NCBI GenBank assembly: GCA_910576865.1
Contig: CAJTKE010000022.1
Location: 1-43,831, forward strand
From: an uncultured Oscillibacter sp.
GTDB taxonomy: Bacteria > Bacillota > Clostridia > Oscillospirales > Oscillospiraceae
DNA length: 43,831 nucleotides
Direction: 5' to 3'
The position numbers and the translations under genes were made by a program. The notes under the pieces were generated by a model. The model did no database searches and was not told the origin of the DNA. It saw only the letters and a program-made list of their open reading frames with translations. Positions 7,713 to 15,412 of the stretch are shown piece after piece (the stretch's first letter is position 1; each line of letters starts with the position of its first letter).

Positions 7713-8960
7713 ATGCGAAATGTGAAATACGGAAAGTGCGTCCGCTGCGGCAGAACCTATGAGGCGACGCCGGACCTGACGGTCTGCGAGTGCGGCGGCA
7801 TCCTGGATATCACCTATGACTATGAGTACATCAAATCCCGTCTGACCAGGGAGACCCTGGCAAACCGGGCGGAGCGGTCCATGTGGCGCTACCGGGAGCT
7901 GCTGCCCATTGAGGAGGATACGGCCCCCACGCCCCTCCGGGTGGGCTGGTCCCCCCTCTACGAGGAGCCGCGCCTTGCGGAACAGCTGGGCTTGGGCCGC
8001 CTTTACGTGAAGGATGACGGCCAGAACCCCACCGCCTCCCTGAAGGACCGGGCCAGCGCCATGGCCGTTGCCAAGGCCCGGGAGGCGGGGGCGAAAGTGA
8101 TTGCCTGTTCCTCCACGGGGAACGCCGCCTCGTCTCTCGCGGGCAACGCGGCGGCGGCGGGGCTGTCCACGTACATCTTCGTTCCCTCCCGTGCCCCCAA
8201 GGGGAAGGTGGCCCAGCTGATGACCTTCGGGGCCACGGTGATTTCCGTCCAGGGGAGCTACGAGGAGACCTTCGAGCTCTCCAAGCAGGCCATCGACAAA
8301 TGGGGCTGGTACAACCGCAACGCCGCCATCAACCCCTACCTCTCCGAGGGCAAGAAGACCGTGGCCCTGGAGATCATGGAGCAGCTTGGCTGGGAGGTCC
8401 CGGACTACATCGCCATCTCCGTGGGGGACGGCTGCACCATCGCCGGACTGTGGAAGGGCCTCAAGGACCTCCACGCCATCGGCTTCATCGACCGTCTGCC
8501 CCGGCTGATCTCCGCCCAGGCGGCGGGCTGCTGCCCCCTGAACCGGGCCATCGAGACGGATACACCCTGGGAGCCCATGGAGGAGAACACCCTGGCGGAC
8601 TCCATCGCCGTGGGCGTGCCCCGGAACGCCGACAAGGCCCTCATGGCCATTCGGGAGTCCCATGGGCTGACCGTGAACGTCACCGACGAGGAGATCATGG
8701 CCGCCCAGCAGCTGCTGGGCCGGACCTGCGGCGTCTTTGGCGAGCCCGCCGGGGTCACCGGCACGGCGGGAGTGAAAAAGCTCTGTGAGGCCGGGGTCAT
8801 CGGGAAACAGGACACGGTGGTCTCCGTGGTGACGGGCAACGGCCTCAAGGACGTGGCCAACGCCATCGCCGCCTGCGGGGAGCCCATCACGATCCCCTCC
8901 GACATGGACCGCCTGCTGGAGTCCTTCGCGGAGCGGGGCATCCGGGCGGAATGCCTATGA
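7713..8960 (+). CDS. thrC: Threonine synthase
   Basis: PLP enzyme converting O-phosphohomoserine to threonine. The 415-residue product begins with a zinc-ribbon-like segment (Cys9, Cys12, Cys25, Cys27) typical of one ThrC class, followed by the PLP-binding Lys111 in PTASLKDRAS, the phosphate-contact loop SSTGNAASSLAG, and the C-terminal VVTGNGLKD motif. The start follows GAGAGGAG. Related PLP lyases of this fold (for example cysteate synthase) cannot be fully excluded, but the motif set fits ThrC. It overlaps the next gene by ATGA. Confidence 0.9.
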   Translation: MRNVKYGKCVRCGRTYEATPDLTVCECGGILDITYDYEYIKSRLTRETLANRAERSMWRYRELLPIEEDTAPTPLRVGWSPLYEEPRLAEQLGLGRLYVKDDGQNPTASLKDRASAMAVAKAREAGAKVIACSSTGNAASSLAGNAAAAGLSTYIFVPSRAPKGKVAQLMTFGATVISVQGSYEETFELSKQAIDKWGWYNRNAAINPYLSEGKKTVALEIMEQLGWEVPDYIAISVGDGCTIAGLWKGLKDLHAIGFIDRLPRLISAQAAGCCPLNRAIETDTPWEPMEENTLADSIAVGVPRNADKALMAIRESHGLTVNVTDEEIMAAQQLLGRTCGVFGEPAGVTGTAGVKKLCEAGVIGKQDTVVSVVTGNGLKDVANAIAACGEPITIPSDMDRLLESFAERGIRAECL

Positions 8961-9424
8961 CCATCCGGGAATACCGGCCCTCCGACCTGCGGGAGATCCT
9001 GGAGCTGTTTTACGACACGGTACACACGGTGAATGCTGGCGACTACACGCCGGAGCAGCTGAACGCCTGGGCGGACGGCGCCCCGGATATGGCGGAGTGG
9101 GGGCGGTCGCTCTCGGAGCACGCCGCGCTTGTCGCGGTGGAAGACGGCAAAATCACGGGCTTCGGGGACATCGACGCCTCCGGCTGTCTGGACCGGCTCT
9201 ATGTCCACAGGGATTTCCAGCGCCGCGGCGTTGCCTCCGCCCTCTGCGACGCGCTGGAGGGCGCCGTGGCGGCGGAGCGGATCGCCACCAACGCCTCCAT
9301 TACGGCGAAGCCGTTTTTTGAGCGCAGGGGTTATCAGACCCTTTGGGAGCAGCAGGTGATCCGCCACGGGACGGCTCTGACCAACTACCGGATGGAGAAG
9401 CGGCTCCCTGCACAAAACGCCTGA
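8957..9424 (+). CDS. GNAT-family N-acetyltransferase
   Basis: A 155-residue acetyltransferase of the Gcn5-related fold. The acetyl-CoA-binding motif A is visible in LDRLYVHRDFQRRGVASALC (around residues 78-97), followed by NASITAKPFFERRGYQ, the usual motif B ending. It resembles the YafP-like subgroup, whose substrates are mostly unknown. I chose the ATG at 8957, which overlaps the thrC stop as ATGA; an in-frame ATG at 8951 is also possible. It is probably co-transcribed with thrC. The substrate cannot be told from the sequence. Confidence 0.85.
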   Translation: MTIREYRPSDLREILELFYDTVHTVNAGDYTPEQLNAWADGAPDMAEWGRSLSEHAALVAVEDGKITGFGDIDASGCLDRLYVHRDFQRRGVASALCDALEGAVAAERIATNASITAKPFFERRGYQTLWEQQVIRHGTALTNYRMEKRLPAQNA

Positions 9425-9443
9425 TATTCAGCAGAAAACGCCG

Positions 9444-9472
9444 TTGCCTTCCGACCGGAAACGGCGTATGAT
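9444..9472 (+). promoter_or_regulatory. Likely promoter of alr overlapping a hairpin
   Basis: -35 TTGCCT (9444-9449), 17 bp, -10 TATGAT (9467-9472). The same bases form an inverted repeat (CGCCGTT with AACGGCG), which could be the weak end of the upstream unit or an operator. Confidence 0.6.
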
Positions 9473-9509
9473 GGTTTGCATCGTATCCCAAGAAACTGGA
9501 GGAGCCCTT

Positions 9510-10685
9510 ATGACAATACCCTTTGACGCCCACTGCTGGGCGGAGATCGACCTGGACGCCCTGGCCCGCAACTTCCGCCTGATTCGGGAGAAAGCCGCTC
9601 CCGCGGCGGTGTGCGCCGTGGTGAAGGCCGATGCTTACGGCCACGGGGACGTCATGGTGGCCCGGACCCTGGGAGCGGCCGGGGCGGCGTGGTTCGCCGT
9701 CTCCTCCCTGGCGGAGGCCCGGCACCTGCGCCGGGGCGGCGTTGAGCAGCCCATTCTGATCCTGGGCATGACCCGCCCGGAGTGCGCCGGGACTCTGGCG
9801 GCGGAGCGGATCACCCAGGCGGTCTACAGCCCGGAGTACGCCCGGGCCCTGTCCCGGGCGGCGGAGAAAGCCGGCGTGAAGGTGGCGGCGCATCTGAAAA
9901 TCGACACCGGCATGGGCCGCATCGGCTTCGGGGCCTGCCGGGACTTTGAGGGCGCGGTCTCGGACCTTCTGGAGTGCCGGAGCTTGCCGGGCCTCTCCGT
10001 CACCGGCGCGTTCCAGCACTTCTCCGTGGCGGACTCCCTGGCGGAGGACGACCGCCGCTACACCGCGGAACAGTACGCCCTCTTCCTCCGGGTGGTGGAG
10101 CGACTGGAGGCGGCGGGGCCCCTGGAGATGGTCCACTGCTCCAACTCGGCGGGGCTGACGGCCCACCCGGACTGGAGCCGGGGCATGGTCCGGGCCGGGG
10201 TCATCCTCTACGGCCAGGACCCCAGCGCGGAAGTGACCTTCCCCGGCCTGACGCCCGTCATGTCGCTGAAGACGGTGGTCAGCCAGGTGAAGGACCTGGC
10301 CCCCGGGGACTCGGTGGGCTATGGCCGGACCTACATGGCGGGCCGCGCCCTGCGGGCGGCCACCGTCTGCTGCGGATATGCCGACGGCTACTCCCGGTGC
10401 CTGTCCAACCTGGGCACGGCCTCCCTCCACGGCAAGCCCGCCTCGGTCATCGGCCGGGTGAGCATGGACCAGATCGTCCTGGACGCCTCCAACCTTCCCG
10501 AGGTCTCCGCCGGGGACGTGGCCACGCTGCTGGGACCCGCCCCGGCGGACAGCTTCGCCCGGGCGGCTTCTCTGGCGGGGACCATCTCCTATGAACTCCT
10601 CTGCGCCGTGGCCCGCCGGGTGCCCCGGGTCTATCTCCGGGGCGGCGAGGTGGTGAAGGTCCTGGACTACCTGGACGAGGAGTAA
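9510..10685 (+). CDS. alr: Alanine racemase
   Basis: PLP enzyme producing D-alanine for peptidoglycan. The 391-residue product has the PLP Lys39 in VVKADAYGHGD near the N-terminus, the HLKIDTGMGRIGF segment, the catalytic tyrosine region VGYGRTY, CCGYADGYSR, and VSMDQIVLD near the C-terminal domain. I chose the ATG at 9510 because GGAGGAG lies just upstream; an earlier in-frame ATG at 9444 falls inside the promoter. It stands as its own transcription unit before the TM1266-ABC operon. Confidence 0.95.
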   Translation: MTIPFDAHCWAEIDLDALARNFRLIREKAAPAAVCAVVKADAYGHGDVMVARTLGAAGAAWFAVSSLAEARHLRRGGVEQPILILGMTRPECAGTLAAERITQAVYSPEYARALSRAAEKAGVKVAAHLKIDTGMGRIGFGACRDFEGAVSDLLECRSLPGLSVTGAFQHFSVADSLAEDDRRYTAEQYALFLRVVERLEAAGPLEMVHCSNSAGLTAHPDWSRGMVRAGVILYGQDPSAEVTFPGLTPVMSLKTVVSQVKDLAPGDSVGYGRTYMAGRALRAATVCCGYADGYSRCLSNLGTASLHGKPASVIGRVSMDQIVLDASNLPEVSAGDVATLLGPAPADSFARAASLAGTISYELLCAVARRVPRVYLRGGEVVKVLDYLDEE

Positions 10686-10695
10686 AGAAAAGGCC

Positions 10696-10724
10696 TTGAC
10701 GCCCAGGCGCTTCCATGCTATCAT
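10696..10724 (+). promoter_or_regulatory. SigA-type promoter of the TM1266-ABC operon
   Basis: -35 TTGACG (10696-10701), 17 bp, -10 TATCAT (10719-10724). A start near 10731 would make a leader of about 206 nt. Confidence 0.82.
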
Positions 10725-10730
10725 CGTCCT

Positions 10731-10936
10731 CAGCAAGCCCTGTGTCCCCGGGAAGTTTTTCTGACCGGAGGACCTGGAGTTCATATCTGTCGATCTGGCG
10801 GCAAGGTGGTTTCCGAGCCGTAAGAGGAGAGAGCGGGACGCGGAGAGAGGTTCTCCGGGCCCGGTCACGCTGTGATTTCGCGGCCCCTCTGCCAGACGGC
10901 GGAGGGGCTTTGTTTTTCGCAAAAGGAGGGAAGACT
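10731..10936 (+). ncRNA. Candidate riboswitch-like leader RNA, class unassigned
   Basis: The leader between promoter and first gene folds into what looks like an aptamer followed by an expression platform. TGACCGG (10762-10768) pairs perfectly with CCGGTCA (10861-10867), closing about 92 nt. Inside are CGGC/GCCG and GGAGA/TCTCC hairpins. A strong terminator at 10883-10917 follows, 20 nt before the regulator start. I compared it by memory with TPP, ykkC/guanidine, c-di-GMP-I, FMN, glycine and THF classes and saw none of their core sequences. Function as a riboswitch is inference. Confidence 0.5.
10883..10917 (+). terminator. Intrinsic terminator within the TM1266 leader
   Basis: An 11-bp stem (10883-10893 with 10898-10908, one G-T pair), AGAC loop, then TTTGTTTTT. 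Its place upstream of the first gene means it must act as an attenuator. Confidence 0.85.
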
Positions 10937-11188
10937 ATGGAGAACCGCGTCGCCGTCCTGGCGGTCATCGTCCGGGAGGCGGACTCCGTGGCGGCGCTGA
11001 ACGCCCTGCTGCACCAGTATGAGGGCGCCGTCATCGGCCGGATGGGCGTGCCCTGCCGGGAGCGGGGCATCCGGCTCATCAGCGTGGCCCTGGACGCCCC
11101 GGCGGACGTGATTTCCGCCCTGTCCGGGAAGATCGGCCGCCTGCCCGGCGTGACGGCCAAGACCGTTTACGCGCCGGAGAAGGCATGA
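10937..11188 (+). CDS. TM1266-family putative iron-only hydrogenase regulator
   Basis: An 83-residue protein matching the TM1266 family, a small ACT/ferredoxin-like fold often found near [FeFe]-hydrogenase genes; its ligand and mode of action are unknown. Typical features are the N-terminal NRVAVLAVIV strand, a conserved GRMGVPCRERGI loop around residues 36-47 and a C-terminal LPGVTAKTVYA strand. The ATG follows AAGGAGG. No hydrogenase gene is present here; instead it heads an operon with an ABC importer, which suggests a sensory role tied to the imported nutrient (inference). Confidence 0.82.
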   Translation: MENRVAVLAVIVREADSVAALNALLHQYEGAVIGRMGVPCRERGIRLISVALDAPADVISALSGKIGRLPGVTAKTVYAPEKA

Positions 11189-11203
11189 CCCCTTTGGGAA
11201 AGC

Positions 11204-11225
11204 GGGCCGGGACAGAGCCCGGCCC
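11204..11225 (+). other. Intercistronic hairpin
   Basis: GGGCCGGG (11204-11211) pairs with CCCGGCCC (11218-11225) in the gap between the regulator and the lipoprotein gene. There is no T-run, so it is more likely to affect mRNA processing or stability than termination. Confidence 0.5.
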
Positions 11226-11255
11226 CCACAAGACACATCACTGGAGGAAACGACT

Positions 11256-12311
11256 ATGAAAGCCTTGAAGACCCTGGCCCTTGCCCTGGCCCTGCTGCTG
11301 GCCCTCTCCGCCTGCGGCGTCATCCGCAGCGACGACGGCCCCACGGAGGTGGTGGGTGATTCCGCCCCGGCGGAGGAACCCGCGGACCCGCCCTCCCAGG
11401 AGGAGACCCCGCCGGAGGAGGCACCTGTTGAAGATGCCTCGCTCCATGTGGGCGCTCTGAAGGGTCCCACCGCCATGGGCCTGATCCGCATGATCTCCGA
11501 CGACGGCGTCAACCGCTACACCCTGGCGGGCTCCGCCGACGAGCTGACTCCCAAGCTCATCAAGGGGGAGCTGGATGTCGCCTGCGTCCCCGCCAATCTG
11601 GCGGCGGTGCTCTATCAAAAAACCGAGGGTCAGATCGTCACCCTGGCCGTCAACACCCTGGGGGTCCTCTACATCGTGGAGAACGGCGGGGAGACGGTCC
11701 GGTCCATGGCGGACCTGAAGGGCCGGACCATCGTGGCCGCCGGGAAGGGGTCCACGCCGGAGTTCGGCCTTCGCTACCTCCTGGAGCAAAACGGCCTGGA
11801 CCCGGACAAGGACCTGACCGTGGACTGGAAATCCGAGCACGCCGAGTGCGTCGCCGCCCTGGCGGCTGGGACGGCGGACATCGCCCTGCTGCCTCAGCCC
11901 TTCGTCACCGTGGCCCAGGGGAAGCTGGAGAACCTCCGGGTGGCCCTGGACCTGACGGCGGAGTGGGACGCCCTGGACAACGGCTCCGCCATGATCACCG
12001 GCGTGGCCGTGGCCCGGCGGGACCTGGCGGAGCAGCGCCCGGAGCTGGTGGACGCGTTCCTGGAGCAGTACGCCGCCTCCGTGGACTGGGTGAACGCCAA
12101 CCCCGCCGAAGCGGCGGAGCTGATCGCGGCCCAGGGCATCATCGAAAGTCCCGCCGTGGCGGAAAAGGCCCTGCCCCACTGCAACATCGTCTGCCTCACC
12201 GGCCAGGAGATGTTTGAAAAGCTCTCCGGCTACCTCCAGGTGCTGGCGGAGGCCAACCCCCAGTCCGTGGGCGGCGCGCTGCCCCGGGACGACTTCTACT
12301 ATGGCGGCTAA
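11256..12311 (+). CDS. ABC transporter substrate-binding lipoprotein (NMT1/SsuA-like)
   Basis: A 351-residue periplasmic-type binding protein anchored outside the membrane. The signal peptide ends in the lipobox LSAC with Cys20, followed by a Pro/Glu-rich linker to about residue 60, then a type II binding fold. The lines ADLKGRTIVAAGKGSTPEF and AAGTADIALLPQPFV are typical of the NMT1/THI5/SsuA/TauA group that binds small organic solutes. The start follows GGAGGAAA. Its last 11 bases overlap the permease start. The solute is unknown; thiamine-precursor or sulfonate-like substrates are family precedents only. Confidence 0.88.
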   Translation: MKALKTLALALALLLALSACGVIRSDDGPTEVVGDSAPAEEPADPPSQEETPPEEAPVEDASLHVGALKGPTAMGLIRMISDDGVNRYTLAGSADELTPKLIKGELDVACVPANLAAVLYQKTEGQIVTLAVNTLGVLYIVENGGETVRSMADLKGRTIVAAGKGSTPEFGLRYLLEQNGLDPDKDLTVDWKSEHAECVAALAAGTADIALLPQPFVTVAQGKLENLRVALDLTAEWDALDNGSAMITGVAVARRDLAEQRPELVDAFLEQYAASVDWVNANPAEAAELIAAQGIIESPAVAEKALPHCNIVCLTGQEMFEKLSGYLQVLAEANPQSVGGALPRDDFYYGG

Positions 12312-13050
12312 GCCCTGGTCCGTGGCGTTCTGGCTGCTGGTCTGGCAGGGAAGCGGCATGGCCCTGGCGGCGGCGGTCCCTCACGGGGGGCTGCTGCTGG
12401 CCTCCCCGGTCCAGGCGGCGCTGCGGCTTCTGGAGCTGCTTCCCTCCCCCGCCTTCTGGCGGGCGGTGGGGAACTCGTCGGTCCGCATTTTCGGGGGCTT
12501 CCTGCTCTCCTGTGCCCTGGCGGTGCCGCTGGCGGCGCTGGCGGCGGGGCATCCCCGGCTCCGGGATCTGCTGGCCCCGCCGGTGGCGGTGGTGAAAGCC
12601 ACCCCCGTGGCCTCCTTCATCATCCTGGCCCTGGTCTGGCTGGACGCCCGGTCCCTCTCCCTGTTCATCTCCGCCCTGATGGTCTTCCCCCCGGTGTACC
12701 TCAACGTGCTGGAGGGTCTCCGCCAGACGGACCCCAAGCTCCTGGAGCTGGCCCGGGTCTACCGCATTCCCTTCCGGCGGCGGGTCCGGGGGATTTACCT
12801 GCCCCAGGTTCTGCCCTACTTCCGCTCCGCCTCCTCCCTGGCCCTGGGGCTGTGCTGGAAGGCGGGGGCGGCGGCGGAGGTCATCGGCCTCCCGGCGGGG
12901 ACCATCGGCGAGCGGCTTTATACGGCCAAGGTCTACCTCCAGACCCCGGACCTCTTCGCCTGGACCGCCGTGATTCTGATTCTGGCGGCGGTGTTCGAGC
13001 GGGGGTTCCTGGCGGCGGTGGACGCCCTGGCAAGAAAGGCGGGACAGTGA
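12301..13050 (+). CDS. ABC transporter permease (SsuC/TauC-like)
   Basis: A 249-residue inner-membrane subunit of the binding-protein-dependent transport type, with about six hydrophobic segments. The cytoplasmic EAA-like loop that docks to the ATPase is visible around residues 150-175 (ELARVYRIPFRRRVRGIYLP). I chose the ATG at 12301, which overlaps the lipoprotein gene by 11 nt; an open frame extends upstream but without homology-like sequence. The stop overlaps the ATPase start as TGATG, so the three importer genes are coupled. Confidence 0.88.
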   Translation: MAAKPWSVAFWLLVWQGSGMALAAAVPHGGLLLASPVQAALRLLELLPSPAFWRAVGNSSVRIFGGFLLSCALAVPLAALAAGHPRLRDLLAPPVAVVKATPVASFIILALVWLDARSLSLFISALMVFPPVYLNVLEGLRQTDPKLLELARVYRIPFRRRVRGIYLPQVLPYFRSASSLALGLCWKAGAAAEVIGLPAGTIGERLYTAKVYLQTPDLFAWTAVILILAAVFERGFLAAVDALARKAGQ

Positions 13051-13610
13051 TGGAAATTCGCGTGGACGGGCTCCGCAAGTCCTACGGCGGCCGGCCCGTG
13101 CTGGACAATCTGACCGCCGTCTTCCGCCCGGGCATCACCTGTATCGCCGCCCCCTCCGGGACGGGAAAGACCACCCTGCTCCGCCTCCTGCTGGGATTGG
13201 AGCGGCCCGACGGAGGAACCATCTCCGGCGCAAACCGCCGCTGGGCGGCGGTGTTCCAGGAGGACCGGCTGCTGGAGCGTCTGCCCGCCGCCGGGAACCT
13301 CCGCTTCGCCCTGGGACGGGTCCCCGGGGAGGCCGGGGCGGTCCTGGCCCGCCTGGGGCTGGACCTCTCGGACCCCGGACCCGTCCGGGACTGGTCCGGG
13401 GGCATGCGGCGGCGCCTGGCCCTGGCCCGGGCCCTGCTGGCGCCGTCGGACGCCCTGGCCCTGGACGAGCCCTTCACCGGCCTGGACGAGGAGAACCGGC
13501 GGCGGTGCCTGGAGCTCATCCGGGAGATGGGAGTCGGAAAACCGGTGCTGCTGGCCACCCACGATCTGACCGGCCTGGAGGACGCGCCGGTGGTCCGCCT
13601 GGGAGGATGA
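13050..13610 (+). CDS. ABC transporter ATP-binding protein
   Basis: A 186-residue ATPase, short for its class but with all motifs: Walker A APSGTGKTT (residues 33-41), Q-loop in VFQEDRLLE, ABC signature WSGGMRRR, Walker B DALALDEPF and the switch His in ATHDLTGLED. It lacks the usual C-terminal extension seen in SsuB/TauB proteins. The start shares an A with the permease stop. It completes the importer and is last in the operon, followed immediately by a terminator. Confidence 0.92.
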   Translation: MEIRVDGLRKSYGGRPVLDNLTAVFRPGITCIAAPSGTGKTTLLRLLLGLERPDGGTISGANRRWAAVFQEDRLLERLPAAGNLRFALGRVPGEAGAVLARLGLDLSDPGPVRDWSGGMRRRLALARALLAPSDALALDEPFTGLDEENRRRCLELIREMGVGKPVLLATHDLTGLEDAPVVRLGG

Positions 13611-13613
13611 TGG

Positions 13614-13642
13614 AAAAAACTCCGCCTCCGGCGGAGTTTTTT
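13614..13642 (+). terminator. Intrinsic terminator of the ABC operon
   Basis: CTCCGCC and GGCGGAG (7 bp, 3-nt loop) flanked by AAAAAA and TTTTTT; the A-T flank extends the stem and makes it look bidirectional. Confidence 0.88.
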
Positions 13643-13664
13643 CTGGTTTTTGTCGGAAATACTA

Positions 13665-13693
13665 TTGAAAATCTGGAAACTTTGCCGTAAAAT
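13665..13693 (+). promoter_or_regulatory. SigA-type promoter of rsmD-coaD unit
   Basis: -35 TTGAAA (13665-13670), 17 bp, -10 TAAAAT (13688-13693), about 32 nt before the likely start of the message and rsmD. Confidence 0.75.
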
Positions 13694-13731
13694 ATACGCG
13701 ATGTAAACGCCGTCTTTCAGGAGGGACCGCC

Positions 13732-14289
13732 ATGCGCGTCATTACGGGCACCGCCAGGGGCCGACGCCTGCTGGAGCTGGAGGGGCTGGAGACCCGCCCC
13801 ACCACCGACCGGGTGAAGGAGGGCGTATTCAGCGCCCTGCAATTTGACATCGAGGGCCGGCGGGTGCTGGACCTCTTCGCCGGAACCGGGCAGATGGGCA
13901 TCGAGTGCCTGAGCCGGGGCGCCGCCTCCGCCGTCTTCGTGGACCGGCGGAAGGACGCCTTTGCGCTGGTGAAGAAGAATCTGGCCCTGACAAACCTCCA
14001 GGACCGGGCCCGGGTGGTCAACGGGGACGCTTTGGAATTCCTGAGCGGGACGAGGGAGGCCTTCGACCTGGTGTTTCTGGACCCGCCCTACGCCTCCGGC
14101 CTGCTGGAGCGGGCGCTGGAGAGGCTGGCCGCGCCGGGATTTGACATTCTGGCTCCTTATGGTATAATCGTAGCGGAACACCCGGCGGAGAAGGCCCTTC
14201 CGGCCCCGCCGCCCCCCTGCCGCCGCCTGCGGACCTACCGCTACGGCAAGATCGCCGTCACCCTCTTCCGCCGGGAGGGAAACGAATAG
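13732..14289 (+). CDS. rsmD: 16S rRNA (guanine966-N2)-methyltransferase
   Basis: SAM-dependent methyltransferase acting on 16S rRNA in the small subunit. The 185-residue product has the family N-terminus MRVITGTARGRRL, the TRPTTDRVKEGVFSAL stretch, SAM motif VLDLFAGTGQMGIECLSRGA (around 45-64) and the catalytic DPPY motif (around 116-119). The ATG follows CAGGAGGG. The pair rsmD-coaD is conserved in Firmicutes. The next gene starts 16 nt later. Confidence 0.95.
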   Translation: MRVITGTARGRRLLELEGLETRPTTDRVKEGVFSALQFDIEGRRVLDLFAGTGQMGIECLSRGAASAVFVDRRKDAFALVKKNLALTNLQDRARVVNGDALEFLSGTREAFDLVFLDPPYASGLLERALERLAAPGFDILAPYGIIVAEHPAEKALPAPPPPCRRLRTYRYGKIAVTLFRREGNE

Positions 14290-14305
14290 AACGAGGAAAC
14301 CACCC

Positions 14306-14812
14306 ATGAGAACAGCCATCTGCTCCGGCAGCTTCGACCCCATCACCCTGGGCCACCTGGACGTGATCCGGCGGGCCGCCGGGTGCTTTGATCAGATTCG
14401 GGTCTGCGTCAGCCCCAACGCCGAGAAGAAACACCAGATGTTCACCCCGGAGCAGAAGCTCCAGATGGTCCGGGCCGCCGTTCAGGACCTGCCCAACGTG
14501 GAGGCGGAGCTCTGGTCCGGCCTGCTGGCTGACTACGCCAGGATCCACGGGGCCTGCGCCATTGTCCGGGGCGTGCGGAGCCTGACGGACTTTGACATCG
14601 AGTACCAGATGGCCCTGATCAACCGGGGACTGTGCCCGGGGCTGGAGACGATGCTCCTGCCCGCCAGCGCGCCCTATCAGCATTTCAGCTCCTCCATGGC
14701 CCGGGAGATGATCCGCTACGGCCAGCCTCTGGAGCGGTATCTGCCCGCGCCGGTCATCCCGCTGGTGGAAGAGCTGACAGAAAAAGAGGGAGGTCCACAC
14801 CATGGCAAGTGA
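14306..14812 (+). CDS. coaD: Pantetheine-phosphate adenylyltransferase
   Basis: Penultimate step of coenzyme A synthesis. The 168-residue product has the nucleotidyltransferase signature GSFDPITLGHLDVI with the catalytic HxGH-type TLGH (residues 16-19), RGVRSLTDFDIEYQMA, and the C-terminal ISSSMARE-like segment (FSSSMAREMIRYG). A typical length for CoaD. It overlaps the following coiled-coil gene by 11 nt, indicating co-translation. Confidence 0.96.
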   Translation: MRTAICSGSFDPITLGHLDVIRRAAGCFDQIRVCVSPNAEKKHQMFTPEQKLQMVRAAVQDLPNVEAELWSGLLADYARIHGACAIVRGVRSLTDFDIEYQMALINRGLCPGLETMLLPASAPYQHFSSSMAREMIRYGQPLERYLPAPVIPLVEELTEKEGGPHHGK

Positions 14813-15317
14813 TATCAACCGGCTCATCGACATGATCTATGAGCGGATCGAGGACGCCAAAGCCCCCGCCCTGAAGCCCAGTATGAGCATCGTGGACCGG
14901 GATGAACTGCTGGACCTGCTGGATGAGCTCCGGGCCCAGCTCCCGGCGGAAATCAAGCGGGCCCAGGAGCTGCTGAGCGCCCGGGAGAAATTCGTGGAGG
15001 ACGCCAAGCGGGACGTGGAGCGCATGATGCGCCAGGCGGAGCTGGAGGCCAAGACCAAGATCTCCGAGAGCGAGGTCATGTACGCCGCCCGGGAGAAGGC
15101 CCGGCAGATCGTCACCCGGGCCGAGGAGCGCTCCCGCCAGCTCTATCAGGTGGCCAACAGCTACGCCGAGGACGCCCTGGCCCGGACGGAGGAGGCGGTC
15201 CAGGCCGCCCTGGACGAGGTGAAGCAGTCCCGGGTCCGCTTCCGCACCACCTCCGCCGCCAAAATGCAGGAGCAGAAGCAGAAGCTGGACCAGAAAAACA
15301 GCGAGGACGACGGCTGA
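14802..15317 (+). CDS. Predicted coiled-coil protein (ATP synthase b-like), function unknown
   Basis: A 171-residue highly charged helical protein. A short N-terminal domain (MASDINRLIDMIYERIED and a SMSIVDRDELLDLLDELR segment) is followed by a long coiled coil from about residue 45 to 150 rich in Glu, Arg, Ala and Gln, with an ending of Gln/Lys. There is no membrane segment. The coiled coil superficially resembles DivIVA or ATP synthase b/E stalks, and automatic names of that kind are likely based on the helix only. A gene like this follows coaD in related Clostridia as far as I recall. Role unknown; a structural or septum-related function is only a guess. Confidence 0.75.
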   Translation: MASDINRLIDMIYERIEDAKAPALKPSMSIVDRDELLDLLDELRAQLPAEIKRAQELLSAREKFVEDAKRDVERMMRQAELEAKTKISESEVMYAAREKARQIVTRAEERSRQLYQVANSYAEDALARTEEAVQAALDEVKQSRVRFRTTSAAKMQEQKQKLDQKNSEDDG

Positions 15318-15331
15318 ATTACACAAGGGCT

Positions 15332-15375
15332 ACAAAATTTTGTTTAAATTGCCGATACATTTTGTGAAACAAAAT
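15332..15375. repeat. AT-rich palindromes in the gap before mraZ
   Basis: Two inverted repeats share a half-site: ACAAAATTTTGT (15332-15343) and ATTTTGT-GAA-ACAAAAT (15359-15375). They lie in an AT-rich island within a GC-rich genome, between the coiled-coil gene and a terminator. They may be operator sites or a hairpin; no protein is assigned. Confidence 0.55.
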
Positions 15376-15412
15376 CAGGCATCGCAACATGTGGAAAAAA
15401 ACTGGAGAAAGC

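Noticed and set aside
10731..10880. TPP, guanidine-I, c-di-GMP-I, FMN or THF aptamer in the TM1266 leader
   Set aside because: Short look-alikes such as GATCTGG or GGGACGC occur, but the ordered core sequences of these classes are absent.
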